From: Anatilimnocola aggregata
GTDB lineage: Bacteria > Planctomycetota > Planctomycetia > Pirellulales > Pirellulaceae
DNA length: 64,000 nt
Assembly (NCBI RefSeq): GCF_007747655.1
Contig: NZ_CP036274.1
Location: 5,952,001-6,016,000 of the forward strand
Reading direction: 5' to 3'
In this document: piece by piece, positions 1-8,892 of the stretch
Layout of the letters: the number at the start of each line of letters is the position of its first letter
Position numbering within the stretch: the stretch's first letter is position 1
The notes under the pieces: model-generated
Databases searched by the model: none
What the model was told of the DNA's origin: nothing
Seen by the model: only the letters and a program-made list of their open reading frames with translations
Program-made: the position numbers and the translations under genes

Positions 1-117
1 ACGGATTTCGGTCCAGTTATGCATATCTCGCAGCATGGGCTACGCTCGCGGATCGTAAGGCTTGAGACGCTGGGAAGCCTCAAATCTGCCTTACGGATTC
101 TCACGAGCAGGGCTAGC

Positions 118-170
118 GCTGCACTTTTCGACCGACCATCGGCTCCGCCGCGCGCTGCACTATTCGACCG
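118..170. repeat. Short imperfect direct repeat pair
   Basis: Two 17-base copies of gctgcac(t/a)ttcgaccg type lie at 118-134 and 154-170 and differ by a single base; they are spaced by about 36 bases. They lie upstream of the excisionase-like gene, in a stretch (1-306) where I see no convincing coding start. They could be protein-binding sites of the integrated element (recombination or control), but two copies alone do not prove function. Confidence 0.4.
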
Positions 171-306
171 TCGTTTACAGGATTGGCACGCTCGGCTCAA
201 GTGTGGCGATGATCTCGTTTTCATACCAGCATTTGGCCGCAAAGGCGCAGGACCAAACAGCGAGTCACGAAGATCGGAACGCAGTTTAACGTCGGCCATT
301 CGACAA

Positions 307-702
307 GTGACCATCATTGGGGAGCAGGTGAAAGTCCTCCAGCTTGACCAAGATAAGGCTGTGGATGAGACGGTACGTCGTGCGGCAATCTTGCTGGAGG
401 ACTTGCTCGAAGTCGATCCACAAGCAGAGATGCTGACCATCCGACAGGCATCCGAGCTAATGGGTTGTTCCTACGGCGAAGCTCGAAAACGGATGCAGGA
501 GGGTCGAGTCAAGGCGATTAAGGACGGTCGCTGGTATCGAACTCGCCGAGAGTGGGTGGAGCAATACCTCGCAGATCGACTTGTGCAGAAGCCTGATCTT
601 CAACCCGCTGAGATTAAGCAGAAGCGGTCCAAGAACAAGCAGGTCGGAAACTTCAAGAAGGGCGGCTTGGCCTACGAATTCTTGCGTTCTCGCCCCGACT
701 GA
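307..702 (+). CDS. Excisionase-like helix-turn-helix protein
   Basis: Small basic protein of about 131 residues. Its middle (LTIRQASELMGCSYGEARKR, then an R-V-K-A-I-K wing and an R-T-R-R-E-W segment) has the winged helix-turn-helix pattern of phage excisionases and MerR-like DNA-binding domains. The lysine-rich C-terminus would add DNA affinity. The open frame extends upstream to 19, but that part is low-quality, arginine-rich sequence. A GTG at 307, or one at 328 just after a ggggag, is a more likely start. The gene ends inside the end of the convergent integrase gene (31-base tail-to-tail overlap), the classic neighbour of an excisionase or directionality factor. Regulation of recombination is inferred, not shown. 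Confidence 0.6.
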   Translation: MTIIGEQVKVLQLDQDKAVDETVRRAAILLEDLLEVDPQAEMLTIRQASELMGCSYGEARKRMQEGRVKAIKDGRWYRTRREWVEQYLADRLVQKPDLQPAEIKQKRSKNKQVGNFKKGGLAYEFLRSRPD

Positions 703-1781
703 TCGCTCCTTCTGGCTCGCTGGAAGATGTCCTTCAAGTGGTCAGCATTCTTTCGAGAATGGTCGTAGTGCAACATCACCATCTGGGTCGTCTGGTGACC
801 TAGCGCTTTGGCGACCTCGTATAGGTCGAGCCTGCCGTTCTCCAGTGCGTGTGTTGCCCATGCGTGGCGATACGAGTACGGCACGACTTCCTTTCGGATG
901 ATGCCTTTCTCCCTGGCCTTCTCAAATCGAACGTGCAGGGTCGAAATCTTCCACGGCCTACCCTGCGAATTGCGGAAGATCGGCCCCTGCGGATTCACCT
1001 TGCTCAGTCGGTGAACGATCTTCTCCAGATCGTCTGCCACGCCGATGATTCGATCCTTGCCGGTCACTCGCCCGGTCTTGTGTTCCGATGGATCAAGCCT
1101 CCATAGGCCGTCATTAAAGTGTCGAGCTTCGACCTTTGCCAACTCACCGGGGCGAGCGCCGGTGAACCACATTGCCGTAAGAAAATCGCAGAAGCAGTCG
1201 TTCTCAAAGAACTTCAAGAGCGCCTGATGTTCGTCTTCGGAGATGACGATGGCTCGGCTCGTCACTTTGGGAACCTTTGCCTCGGCAAACGGGTTCTTAG
1301 GGACGTTCAAGTTCTTTTTCTTGACCGCCCATTCCATGACCGCTTTGCAGAACGTGATGTAGGTGCGCCTGGTCTGGTCCGACTTGTATTTCTTCGCCCA
1401 CGACTCCAAGTGGATCGCCTCTAGTTCGGCGTTGACCAGCAGCTTCCCAACCCGCTTTTGCTTGTATGGGAAGAGGGACAGCTTGTTGAGGATTTGCTGG
1501 TAGCGTTTTGCCAACGCCGGGTTCTCTAGCTCCAGTTCCTCGACGTAGAGGGCGATGATCGTGTCGAGGGTGTAGTCGGTTTTGGACGCCGTGTCCCGCA
1601 CCGACATCAGCTTGTGGTACTCGGCAAGAATCTCGGACGGAGGGTTCCAGCGCCCATACCGCTTCACCGGCTTGGCAGCGCCCGGTGGGTGCTTGCCAAG
1701 GAAGTGCTGCTCGCCGCTCAGTTTGACGAACCAGCCGCCTTGTGAACGGGTTTCCGAATACCAGGGGTGCGGTTGCCGCAT
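672..1781 (-). CDS. Tyrosine recombinase / phage-type integrase
   Basis: 369-residue site-specific recombinase. The N-terminal half contains a SAM-like core-binding domain (about 70-165). The C-terminal catalytic domain shows Arg210 in TGARPGE, Lys235 in EHKTGR, Arg305 in PYSYRHAW, His329 in ALGHQ and the nucleophile Tyr339 in MLHYDH. The first histidine of the usual HxxR box is Tyr302, a substitution tolerated in some family members. It would cut and rejoin DNA at an attachment site for integration or excision of a mobile element. The gene reads toward the window start, and its 5' end faces the chromosomal lut genes, so the element probably extends left of the window. Confidence 0.9.
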   Translation of the reverse strand: MRQPHPWYSETRSQGGWFVKLSGEQHFLGKHPPGAAKPVKRYGRWNPPSEILAEYHKLMSVRDTASKTDYTLDTIIALYVEELELENPALAKRYQQILNKLSLFPYKQKRVGKLLVNAELEAIHLESWAKKYKSDQTRRTYITFCKAVMEWAVKKKNLNVPKNPFAEAKVPKVTSRAIVISEDEHQALLKFFENDCFCDFLTAMWFTGARPGELAKVEARHFNDGLWRLDPSEHKTGRVTGKDRIIGVADDLEKIVHRLSKVNPQGPIFRNSQGRPWKISTLHVRFEKAREKGIIRKEVVPYSYRHAWATHALENGRLDLYEVAKALGHQTTQMVMLHYDHSRKNADHLKDIFQRARRSDQSGRERKNS

Positions 1782-1902
1782 GTTGGGCCATCCTGTAGGA
1801 TACGGTGCATCAAAGGTGCATTGGTATCAAGAAAGCCTACAAAACACGGCGAAAAACGTCAACTTGATTTACTGATGGGCGAGATCGATCGCTAACGCGT
1901 TC

Positions 1903-2580
1903 TCAACGAATGATAATGACTCGCCACCTGCCGGGGCCATGCACGCCGGTGGTGAGTTGCAATTCGATATCGCCGGTCTTGCTGGGACCAGTGATGAGTG
2001 TGATGTTGCTCGGCAGGTTTTGCACGCCCCGTTCGTGCAGAATGCGAAAGGCATCGAGCAAATCGGGTACGATCTGGCTCTGCTCGACGATCGCCACATG
2101 TACGGGGGGCAGCAGCGAAGCCAATCGTTCTTGTCCCGGATGGTGACACATCAGGAGCGTGCCCGTTTCGGCGATGGCTAAGTCGACGCTCGTAATGCCA
2201 ATCTCGCAGGCCAGTTGTTCGAGTCGCCGCGCGGGCTGGGTAAGAGAGTTTGCCGAGTCGTAGTCGACGCGAGTTACGTTGCGTTCGGCGAGCAGTTCAT
2301 TCAACTGCAAACGCATCAGCAGCGGATGTTGCCAACAAAGAGCCGTTTTGGCCTCTGCTTCCAGCAGATAACCGGCCAGGATTTCACGAGCCTGCCCAAG
2401 CGAATCGACGATGGTAGCAATCCCGCCGACGGCATCGATCTCTTGTGCTAGTTTTGCGCAGGCGTCACCGGTCACACCGACGTAGCCCACATCGGGAGCC
2501 AGTTGCTGATGTTCAACACGATATGCCCGGCCTATTTCGGCCGCTTGCTTCACGCGGGCGAGAAATGCTTCACGAGCCAT
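1903..2580 (-). CDS. lutC: LUD-domain protein, LutC type
   Basis: About 225 residues with the LUD fold signature: the IAETGTLLM strand, then LPPVHVAIV and the C-terminal NITLITGPSKTGDIE segment. LutC-type proteins work with LutB and a CCG-domain subunit in oxidising L-lactate to pyruvate. The open frame starts at 2640, but the ATG at 2580 (MAREAFLARV) follows a purine-rich gagaaagaggg and overlaps the lutB stop by 11 bases, so translation is probably coupled. Here the third (LutA-like) role could be filled by the GlcF protein downstream of glcDE on the other strand; that is inference from context. Confidence 0.85.
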   Translation of the reverse strand: MAREAFLARVKQAAEIGRAYRVEHQQLAPDVGYVGVTGDACAKLAQEIDAVGGIATIVDSLGQAREILAGYLLEAEAKTALCWQHPLLMRLQLNELLAERNVTRVDYDSANSLTQPARRLEQLACEIGITSVDLAIAETGTLLMCHHPGQERLASLLPPVHVAIVEQSQIVPDLLDAFRILHERGVQNLPSNITLITGPSKTGDIELQLTTGVHGPGRWRVIIIR

Positions 2581-4024
2581 GTCGTCCCTCTTTCTCCCAC
2601 CAATCGCGGAATCGTGCTGCCGCTGGGGCTGGGAAATCACGCTTTTTCGTCCAGCCGTGCAATTTGCCCGGCAACTTTTTCAGCCAGGGACTTTTGCGAT
2701 ACCAGCGGCCGACGGTTCGCGTGGCGAGCCAGGTCGACAATCGATAAAGCCACGGTCGCTTGAGTGTCTTCGCCCACATTCGGTAAGCGAAAGACTCCAT
2801 TCCATTCTTGAGCGTAGGCTCGTCGTGCATCTGCTCGCGCAATTTGACCAGCATCTCGGGAATCTGAATCTTCACCGGGCAAGCAGCCTGGCAAGCGCCG
2901 CACAAGCTCGAGGCATGCGGCAAATGATGATTGGCCGCGAGACCGTCATAGAGCGGTGTCAGCACCGCTCCGATGGGCCCGGCATAAACGCCGCCGTAGG
3001 CATGGCCACCAACGCTGCGATAAATGGGGCACGCGTTCAAGCACGCGCCGCAGCGAATGCAGAACAGGCTCTCGCGCAATGGACTGCCAAGAATCTGTGA
3101 ACGGCCGTTATCGAGAATCACCAGATGAAACTCTTCCGCGCCGTCCGTTTCCCCTGCGCGCCGCGCGCCGGTAACGAACGAGGTGTAGACCGACAGCTTT
3201 TGCCCGGTGGCAGCGCGAGCGAGGACTTTAAGAAAATAAGGGAGGTCCGCTAGTTTCGGAATGACCTTTTCCATTCCCATCACGGCGATATGCATTTTTG
3301 GCAACGCAGTCGTAAGCCGCGCGTTCCCTTCGTTCGAAACGAGCACAATGGTGCCGGTTTCCGCCACGGCGAAATTCGCCCCCGAGATGCCAACCTCAGC
3401 CTCAGCAAATTTCTGCCGCAATTCTTGCCGCGCGAAGGCGGCCAGCGTCTCTCGTTCGGCAGCCAATGTTCGCCCAGCTGGCTGACTGAGGATTTCGGCA
3501 ACCTCGACGGCCGACAAATGCAAGGCGGGGCCGACGATGTGCGACGGGCGATGACCGGCCAGTTGAATGATGTATTCGCCGAGGTCTGTTTCGACGGTCG
3601 TAATGCCAGCTGCTTCCAAGGCGGGGTTAAGGTGAATCTCTTCGCTGGTCATCGACTTCGACTTAACTACGCGCGAATAGCCTCGCTGCTTGATTAAGTC
3701 GACAATGATTTTGCTGGCCGCGTGACCGTCGTCGGCCCAATGAACCTGACCACCCCGGGCTTGCACACTAATTTCCAGCGTTTGCAAATGCTCGTGCAGA
3801 TTCGCCAGCGTATCGTCTTTGATTTGCCGGGCTCGCTGCCGGACCAGATCGGAGTTCGGCAGTTGCTGCCAGGCATCGCGATTTCGCTGGCCGAGCGTAT
3901 CGCCCAGTTGCCCCAGAATAATTTGCAAGCTGGGGGTGCGGAGGGCCTTCTCTGACGCCGCCAGAAACTCGTGGTGGGTACTACGGATGTAGTCGGTTTC
4001 GGTCGTCGGACTACTGCTGTTCAA
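2570..4024 (-). CDS. lutB: LUD-domain iron-sulfur protein, LutB type
   Basis: About 484 residues from a TTG start at 4024, which sits 7 bases after gaggaa; the longer frame to 4129 is not needed for the family length. The N-terminal LUD domain includes SKSMTSEE and VAETGTIVLVSNEGNAR. The C-terminal part has two 4Fe-4S clusters, CIRCGACLNACP (from about residue 322) and CGACQAACP (from about 375). The arrangement matches LutB, an electron-transferring subunit of lactate oxidation at the membrane. It is followed directly by lutC and is divergent from glcD with about 175 bases between starts, so both sides could share control. Confidence 0.88.
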   Translation of the reverse strand: MNSSSPTTETDYIRSTHHEFLAASEKALRTPSLQIILGQLGDTLGQRNRDAWQQLPNSDLVRQRARQIKDDTLANLHEHLQTLEISVQARGGQVHWADDGHAASKIIVDLIKQRGYSRVVKSKSMTSEEIHLNPALEAAGITTVETDLGEYIIQLAGHRPSHIVGPALHLSAVEVAEILSQPAGRTLAAERETLAAFARQELRQKFAEAEVGISGANFAVAETGTIVLVSNEGNARLTTALPKMHIAVMGMEKVIPKLADLPYFLKVLARAATGQKLSVYTSFVTGARRAGETDGAEEFHLVILDNGRSQILGSPLRESLFCIRCGACLNACPIYRSVGGHAYGGVYAGPIGAVLTPLYDGLAANHHLPHASSLCGACQAACPVKIQIPEMLVKLREQMHDEPTLKNGMESFAYRMWAKTLKRPWLYRLSTWLATRTVGRWYRKSPWLKKLPGKLHGWTKKRDFPAPAAARFRDWWEKEGRHGS

Positions 4025-4159
4025 GTGACGTTCCTCGCTGCGTGCGCGGCATTTGCCGAATCCAGAAAATTCCCCGCGCCCACGGGCAGCAGTTACAATA
4101 CAGTGCTCCGGAGGCGAGTAAAATCCCACTGCACTGCTAGTTAGGCAAGCGGCGGCATT

Positions 4160-4165
4160 TATAAT
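4160..4165 (+). promoter_or_regulatory. Possible -10 box upstream of glcD
   Basis: A perfect TATAAT lies 34 bases before the glcD start in the lutB-glcD divergent region. No good -35 is visible 16-18 bases upstream (CTAGTT/TAGTTA), so this is only a candidate vegetative promoter. Confidence 0.35.
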
Positions 4166-4198
4166 CGGGCCACCACTTCAGAATTATCACCTTGCTGT

Positions 4199-5656
4199 AT
4201 GACCACCATCGTTCCTCCGACGACGCAGACTCTCACTCGCTTGGCAGACGAACTGCGCCGCGCGATTGGGAGCGAAAACGTGCTGACCGCTCGTTCCGAC
4301 CTGCTCGTGTACGAGTGCGATGGCTTTGTGATCGAAAAAAACAGCCCGGACGTCGTTGTCTTTCCACGCAGCACCGCGGACGTGGTAAAGGTCGTCCAGT
4401 GCTGCAATCGGGCCGATGTCCCCTTCGTTCCCCGCGGCGCCGGTACCAGTTTGGCTGGCGGTTGCCTGCCAATCGGTGGGGGCGTGATGATCGTTCTCAC
4501 GCGGCTGAAGAACATACTCGAGATCAACTATCGTGATCGCTATGCCGTCGTTGAACCGGGCGTGGTGAACGTCCATTTGACGAACGCCCTCAAAGGTTCG
4601 GGCTATCACTATGCTCCGGATCCCTCCAGTCAGGGCGCTTGCACCATTGGCGGTAACGTGGCGACGAACTCGGGCGGGCCGCACACGCTAAAGTATGGCG
4701 TGACTGTGAACCATGTTCTGGGCATCGAAGCGGTGCTCGCCGACGGTTCGGTTGTGCAATTGGGTGGCCCCGCAGAAGATCCCCTCGGACTCGATCTGGT
4801 CGGCGCGATGGTCGGCAGCGAAGGTACGCTTGGCATCGTGACCAAAGTTTGGGTCAAGCTGACGCGAAATCCTCAAGGCTGGCGCACGATGCTCGCCATT
4901 TTTGAGAGTTGCGATGATGCCACGCAGGCGATTAGCGAAATCATTGGCGCCGGAATCGTCCCCGCTGCGCTCGAAATGATGGACCAGGGAATTCTCGTCG
5001 CCATCGAAGCAGCTTTTGGTTTCGGCTTTCCACTCGATGCTCAAGCAATCTTGCTCATAGAAGTCGATGGACTTGAAGCGGGGCTTGACCAGCAGCGCGA
5101 TCAGATCGTCGAGCTCTGCAAGAGGAGCAACGCCCGCGAAGTTCGTCTGGCGAAAGACGAAAAAGAACGATTGAAGCTCTGGAAATGTCGCAAGCAGGCG
5201 TTTGGAGCTATCGGCCGCTTGAGCCCCAGTTATTGCACGCAAGATGGTGTCGTCCCGCGCACGCAATTGCCGAACATTTTGCGCAAGATCATCGAAATCG
5301 GCACTCGATACGATTTGAAGATTGTGAATGTTTTTCACGCCGGCGACGGCAACATTCACCCGATTCTGCTGTTTGATGAACGTCAGCCCGAACAGGTCGA
5401 ACGGGTACTCTTGGCCAGTAACGAGATTCTCGAAGCTTGCCTGGCTAGCGGCGGCAGTGTGACCGGCGAGCATGGCATCGGCGTCGAGAAGATCCATTTC
5501 ATGCAAAAAATGTTCACCCCCGATGATTTGCAGGCAATGGACAATCTGCGGCAGGCGTTCAATCCGCTGGGCAAACTAAGTCCGCAGAAAATGCTGCCGA
5601 CCGCTGGTGGCTGCGGTATGGAACAAAAACATCCTGGCCGCCGGGCCGCGCTTTAA
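4199..5656 (+). CDS. glcD: Glycolate/lactate oxidase FAD subunit GlcD
   Basis: 485-residue FAD-linked oxidase. The N-terminal PCMH-type FAD domain shows PRGAGTSLAGG and the GGNVATNSGGPHTLKYG stretch; VGSEGTLGIVT follows. The C-terminal substrate domain has NVFHAGDGNIHP and the hallmark SVTGEHGIGVEK. GlcD oxidises glycolate (or D-lactate) and hands electrons to GlcE/GlcF and on to the quinone pool. Length is normal for the family. The reading frame overlaps the first in-frame start of glcE and is followed by glcE and glcF, giving a complete glcDEF set. Confidence 0.95.
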   Translation: MTTIVPPTTQTLTRLADELRRAIGSENVLTARSDLLVYECDGFVIEKNSPDVVVFPRSTADVVKVVQCCNRADVPFVPRGAGTSLAGGCLPIGGGVMIVLTRLKNILEINYRDRYAVVEPGVVNVHLTNALKGSGYHYAPDPSSQGACTIGGNVATNSGGPHTLKYGVTVNHVLGIEAVLADGSVVQLGGPAEDPLGLDLVGAMVGSEGTLGIVTKVWVKLTRNPQGWRTMLAIFESCDDATQAISEIIGAGIVPAALEMMDQGILVAIEAAFGFGFPLDAQAILLIEVDGLEAGLDQQRDQIVELCKRSNAREVRLAKDEKERLKLWKCRKQAFGAIGRLSPSYCTQDGVVPRTQLPNILRKIIEIGTRYDLKIVNVFHAGDGNIHPILLFDERQPEQVERVLLASNEILEACLASGGSVTGEHGIGVEKIHFMQKMFTPDDLQAMDNLRQAFNPLGKLSPQKMLPTAGGCGMEQKHPGRRAAL

Positions 5657-5702
5657 CCCATTTCTTATATCCCTCTCCGCCATCCGTCGAAAGCATTGCC
5701 GC

Positions 5703-6941
5703 GTGCCAGTATCAAGTGACATCTTGCCGTTGCAAAAGACCAGCGATCCCGCCACGGCAGCGGAAGTGGTCGACCTTGTGCAACAAGCGCGAGCTGCCAC
5801 CACGCCGTTGTATCCCATCGGTGGCGGCACCAGCTTGCACTTTGGTTTGCGCGCTAAGACTCCGGGCTGGGGCGTTACACTCAGCAAACTGAACCGGGTT
5901 GTCGACTTTCCTGCCCGCGATATGACCATCACAGTCGAAGCCGGCATCACGCTGGCAGAATTGGCCCAGACGCTTGCTGCTGAAGGTCAGCGTTTACCCG
6001 TCGATGTCCCCGCAGCTGATAAGGCCACCGTGGGCGGGGTGATTGCGACGAACTGGAATGGTCCGCGCCGCTATGGCCAAGGTTCGCTGCGAGATTTTGT
6101 CATCGGCATCGAAGCCGTTGATGGAACCGGGCTTTTGTTTCATGGTGGCGGACGCGTGGTGAAAAACGTAGCCGGTTACGACTTCTGCAAACTGCTCACC
6201 GGCTCACTCGGGACGCTGGGGATCATCACGCAGGTGACGTTCAAGGTCCGTCCAATTCCCGAACGAAGTGCCTGGCTGGCTTGCAGCCTGTCATCGCCCA
6301 AACAAGCTGAGGCCATGTTGGCCGCACTGCAACAGTCGGCGGTTGTTCCGGCAGCGGTGGAGTTGCTTGCGGGTCCAGTCTGGCAATCGCAGTCGGCCCT
6401 CGATGAATTGAAACTCGATCCTCGCGGTTATGCTCTGCTTGTGCTGCTGGAAGGAACCGCGGCGGAAGTCCTCTGGATGAAAGATCACTTGCGTCGCGAG
6501 TGGCGCGATGCCGGAGTCGTCAATCCGCTGATGGAGGACGGTTGTGCCGCTCCGTGGCTGCAAATCATTGAGTTCTCGGCCGATCTCGATAGCCCCATTA
6601 CTGTGCAAGCCAGCGTCAAACCGAGCGGCGTGTTGCCGTTTATCGAGGTTTGTCGCCAGCGCGATCCGAACTGTTCTGTCCTGGCTCATGCAGGGAACGG
6701 CACGGTTTTCGTGCGGTTCGCTACATTTCCAGACAAGGGACTCGGTCAACTCTTGCTGGGCGATTTGCAGCCCGCAGCCTCCGCTCAGCAGGGGCATGTA
6801 GTAATATTGAATGCGCCGCCCGGTGCCGAGGCAACAAATCAAAGCTATTGGGGTGGCGAGGCGCCTCTAGCATTGATGACAGCCGTTAAACGCCGTTTTG
6901 ATCCGCTCAACCTGCTCAACCGTGGCCGTTTCGTTTATTAG
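5703..6941 (+). CDS. glcE: Glycolate oxidase FAD-binding subunit GlcE
   Basis: About 412 residues from a GTG at 5703; an ATG at 5607 would overlap glcD by 50 bases and add an unusual leader, so the shorter form is preferred but not proven. FAD-binding features are YPIGGGTSLHFG, VDVPAADKATVGGVIATNWNGPRR and GGGRVVKNVAGYDFCKLLTGSLGTLG, the last being a good GlcE signature. It forms the second flavin subunit of the glycolate oxidase complex. An exceptionally long inverted repeat begins at its stop codon and runs up to the glcF start. Confidence 0.9.
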   Translation: MPVSSDILPLQKTSDPATAAEVVDLVQQARAATTPLYPIGGGTSLHFGLRAKTPGWGVTLSKLNRVVDFPARDMTITVEAGITLAELAQTLAAEGQRLPVDVPAADKATVGGVIATNWNGPRRYGQGSLRDFVIGIEAVDGTGLLFHGGGRVVKNVAGYDFCKLLTGSLGTLGIITQVTFKVRPIPERSAWLACSLSSPKQAEAMLAALQQSAVVPAAVELLAGPVWQSQSALDELKLDPRGYALLVLLEGTAAEVLWMKDHLRREWRDAGVVNPLMEDGCAAPWLQIIEFSADLDSPITVQASVKPSGVLPFIEVCRQRDPNCSVLAHAGNGTVFVRFATFPDKGLGQLLLGDLQPAASAQQGHVVILNAPPGAEATNQSYWGGEAPLALMTAVKRRFDPLNLLNRGRFVY

Positions 6942-7010
6942 TTGGAGTTCCGGCTTTAGCCGGCTTTTTTTAAGAAACTAACAGCTGCCGGCTAAAGCCG
7001 GAACTCCAAC
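6941..7010. repeat. 24-bp perfect inverted repeat between glcE and glcF
   Basis: Left arm 6941-6964 and right arm 6987-7010 are exact reverse complements over 24 bases, enclosing a 22-base spacer (tttttaagaaactaacagct). The core is TTCCGGCTTTAGCCGG. The left arm starts at the last base of the glcE stop codon and the right arm ends two bases before the glcF ATG, so no free ribosome-binding site is left outside the hairpin. Such structure could reduce downstream expression or protect the mRNA. It resembles dispersed intergenic palindromes of this phylum. Confidence 0.9.
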
Positions 7011-7012
7011 CT

Positions 7013-8410
7013 ATGACTTCAGCCTCAGCGAATCCGCCTTCCACCATCAGCGATGCTGCAGTGGCGCGTACCGAGCCGTTGCTGCAACTGGGCGGTGCCG
7101 CGCCGCTCGTGCCCCAGGCGCGACCGGGTTCGAACATCGACTACGAATTGTTTCTTGATTGCGTTCACTGCGGTTTATGTACGGCATCTTGCCCCACTTT
7201 TGTCGAAACGGGCAACGAAAATGACAGCCCGCGCGGCCGCATCTATCTGATGCGCGCCGTGACAGATGGGCGCCTAGAACTGAATCAAAATGTTCGCCGT
7301 CACTTAGAGCTATGCCTCGACTGTCGCGGTTGCGAAACGGCTTGCCCCTCCGGCGTGCAATACGGCAAACTGATCGAGCCTTTTCGCGTGTCGATGGAAC
7401 AAGCGGACAGCAACGGCAGCCGCAGTGCCAAAACCAACGACTGGTTTCATCGCTACATTTTGTTCGGGCTGTTTCCTTATCCCGAACGCCTGCAAGCTTC
7501 GCTGCGTCCAGCTCGAATCGCACAGTGGCTCGGACTCGATCAATTGCTGATTAGCACTGGCCTGTGGCGTTTGCTTCCCTCGCGACTCGGCCGGCTGGCA
7601 ACGATGTTGCCCAAGCTGGAAAAACCGCTACCGCAATTGCCCACGTTTTTTGCCGCCACCGGTCGTCGCCGCGCTCGCGTTGCGCTCTTCACCGGTTGCG
7701 TCGGCGACGTGATGTTTCGCCAGACGAACTGGGCGACTGCTCGCGTTTTGCAGGCCAATGGCTGCGATGTAGTAGTGCCTCGCGAGCAAGGGTGCTGCGG
7801 TGCGATCCACCTGCATGCCGGCAGCAGCGATCCCGCCAAGGCGTTTGCCAATCAAAACCTGGCGGCCTTTGACCCCAGCAGCGTCGATGCGATCATCGTC
7901 AACGTGGCAGGCTGCGGTTCGATGCTTAAGGACTATGGTCATCACTGGCAAGACGATCAACAGCACGAGCGTGAGGAGTTCGCCGCCAAAGTTCGCGATT
8001 GCAGCGAGTTTCTCGATGACCTGGGGTTAGTTACTCCACCGGGCGAAGTGCGCGTGACGGCCACCTATCACGATGCCTGCCACCTGGCCCATGCCCAGAA
8101 GGTGCGCGAACAGCCCCGTAACCTTCTCAAACGAATTCGGGGGCTAAAGCTCATTGAACTGGCGGAGTCGGATCTTTGTTGCGGTGCCGCAGGAACCTAC
8201 AACCTCACCGAGCCCGAGATGGCCGAGAAACTCGGTCGCCGTAAGCTCGACAACATTCGCAAGACCGGCGCGCGAGTGGTCATCACCTCCAACGCCGGTT
8301 GCCTGCTGCAGATCGCCCGCGAAGCTCGCATGCAGGGTGAGGTGCTGAAAATCATGCACCCCATGGACATTCTCGACCTCAGCTATCGCAAAGAGAAGCT
8401 GAAATTTTAG
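7013..8410 (+). CDS. glcF: Glycolate oxidase iron-sulfur subunit GlcF
   Basis: 465 residues. Two 4Fe-4S motifs stand at the N-terminus, CVHCGLCTASCP and CLDCRGCETACPSG. Two CCG (cysteine-rich) domains follow, with ALFTGCVGDVMF, EQGCCGAIHLHAG, TYHDACHLAHAQ and DLCCGAAGTYNL. This is the electron-relay subunit of the GlcDEF complex. The same domain order is found in LutA, so it may also serve lutB/lutC encoded next door. No clear Shine-Dalgarno is seen; the sequence just before the ATG belongs to the inverted repeat. Confidence 0.93.
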   Translation: MTSASANPPSTISDAAVARTEPLLQLGGAAPLVPQARPGSNIDYELFLDCVHCGLCTASCPTFVETGNENDSPRGRIYLMRAVTDGRLELNQNVRRHLELCLDCRGCETACPSGVQYGKLIEPFRVSMEQADSNGSRSAKTNDWFHRYILFGLFPYPERLQASLRPARIAQWLGLDQLLISTGLWRLLPSRLGRLATMLPKLEKPLPQLPTFFAATGRRRARVALFTGCVGDVMFRQTNWATARVLQANGCDVVVPREQGCCGAIHLHAGSSDPAKAFANQNLAAFDPSSVDAIIVNVAGCGSMLKDYGHHWQDDQQHEREEFAAKVRDCSEFLDDLGLVTPPGEVRVTATYHDACHLAHAQKVREQPRNLLKRIRGLKLIELAESDLCCGAAGTYNLTEPEMAEKLGRRKLDNIRKTGARVVITSNAGCLLQIAREARMQGEVLKIMHPMDILDLSYRKEKLKF

Positions 8411-8892
8411 TGCCGGGCTGCAATCCACGCTTCAGCACAACTGTCGACCTCCTCACAGCATGACCAACTTTGTCGGCGGTGCATATCACCTCATCGAGAT
8501 CGCACACCTGCGAGTAAATTTCTGGACAAGCAGCCGAAAGACCACCCCTCAATTGTGGCCTTTGAGGGCAAAACCTGCTTGAATTTACCGAAAACCACCA
8601 AGTGCCATCTTTGCAAACTGGCAATTCCCCCCGCTCGTTTTAGCCAAGTTCGTAGGCACACTCGGCGCATCTGGCGCAGCACTATTAAGCAGCGACATCA
8701 GGCGAGGTTGAGAGTAACTTCTAAGCCTCGGCGAATTACACTTCTCTCACTAGCACGACCTCTGCCATGCTCAACCGCAACCTTTGGTTGCTGTGGTCTC
8801 ATTTTCTTGGCAAGCATCAATAGGCAAAGGCGCTGCAACGTCGCCGCCGCCTAAATCAACTCCACCCTCCACAACTATTGGCAATATCTCTC
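8411..8892. other. Intergenic stretch, no gene seen
   Basis: About 480 bases between the convergent ends of glcF and the CPBP protease gene. Short open frames here have no recognisable protein features. I see no strong terminator hairpin and no RNA gene. Confidence 0.6.
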
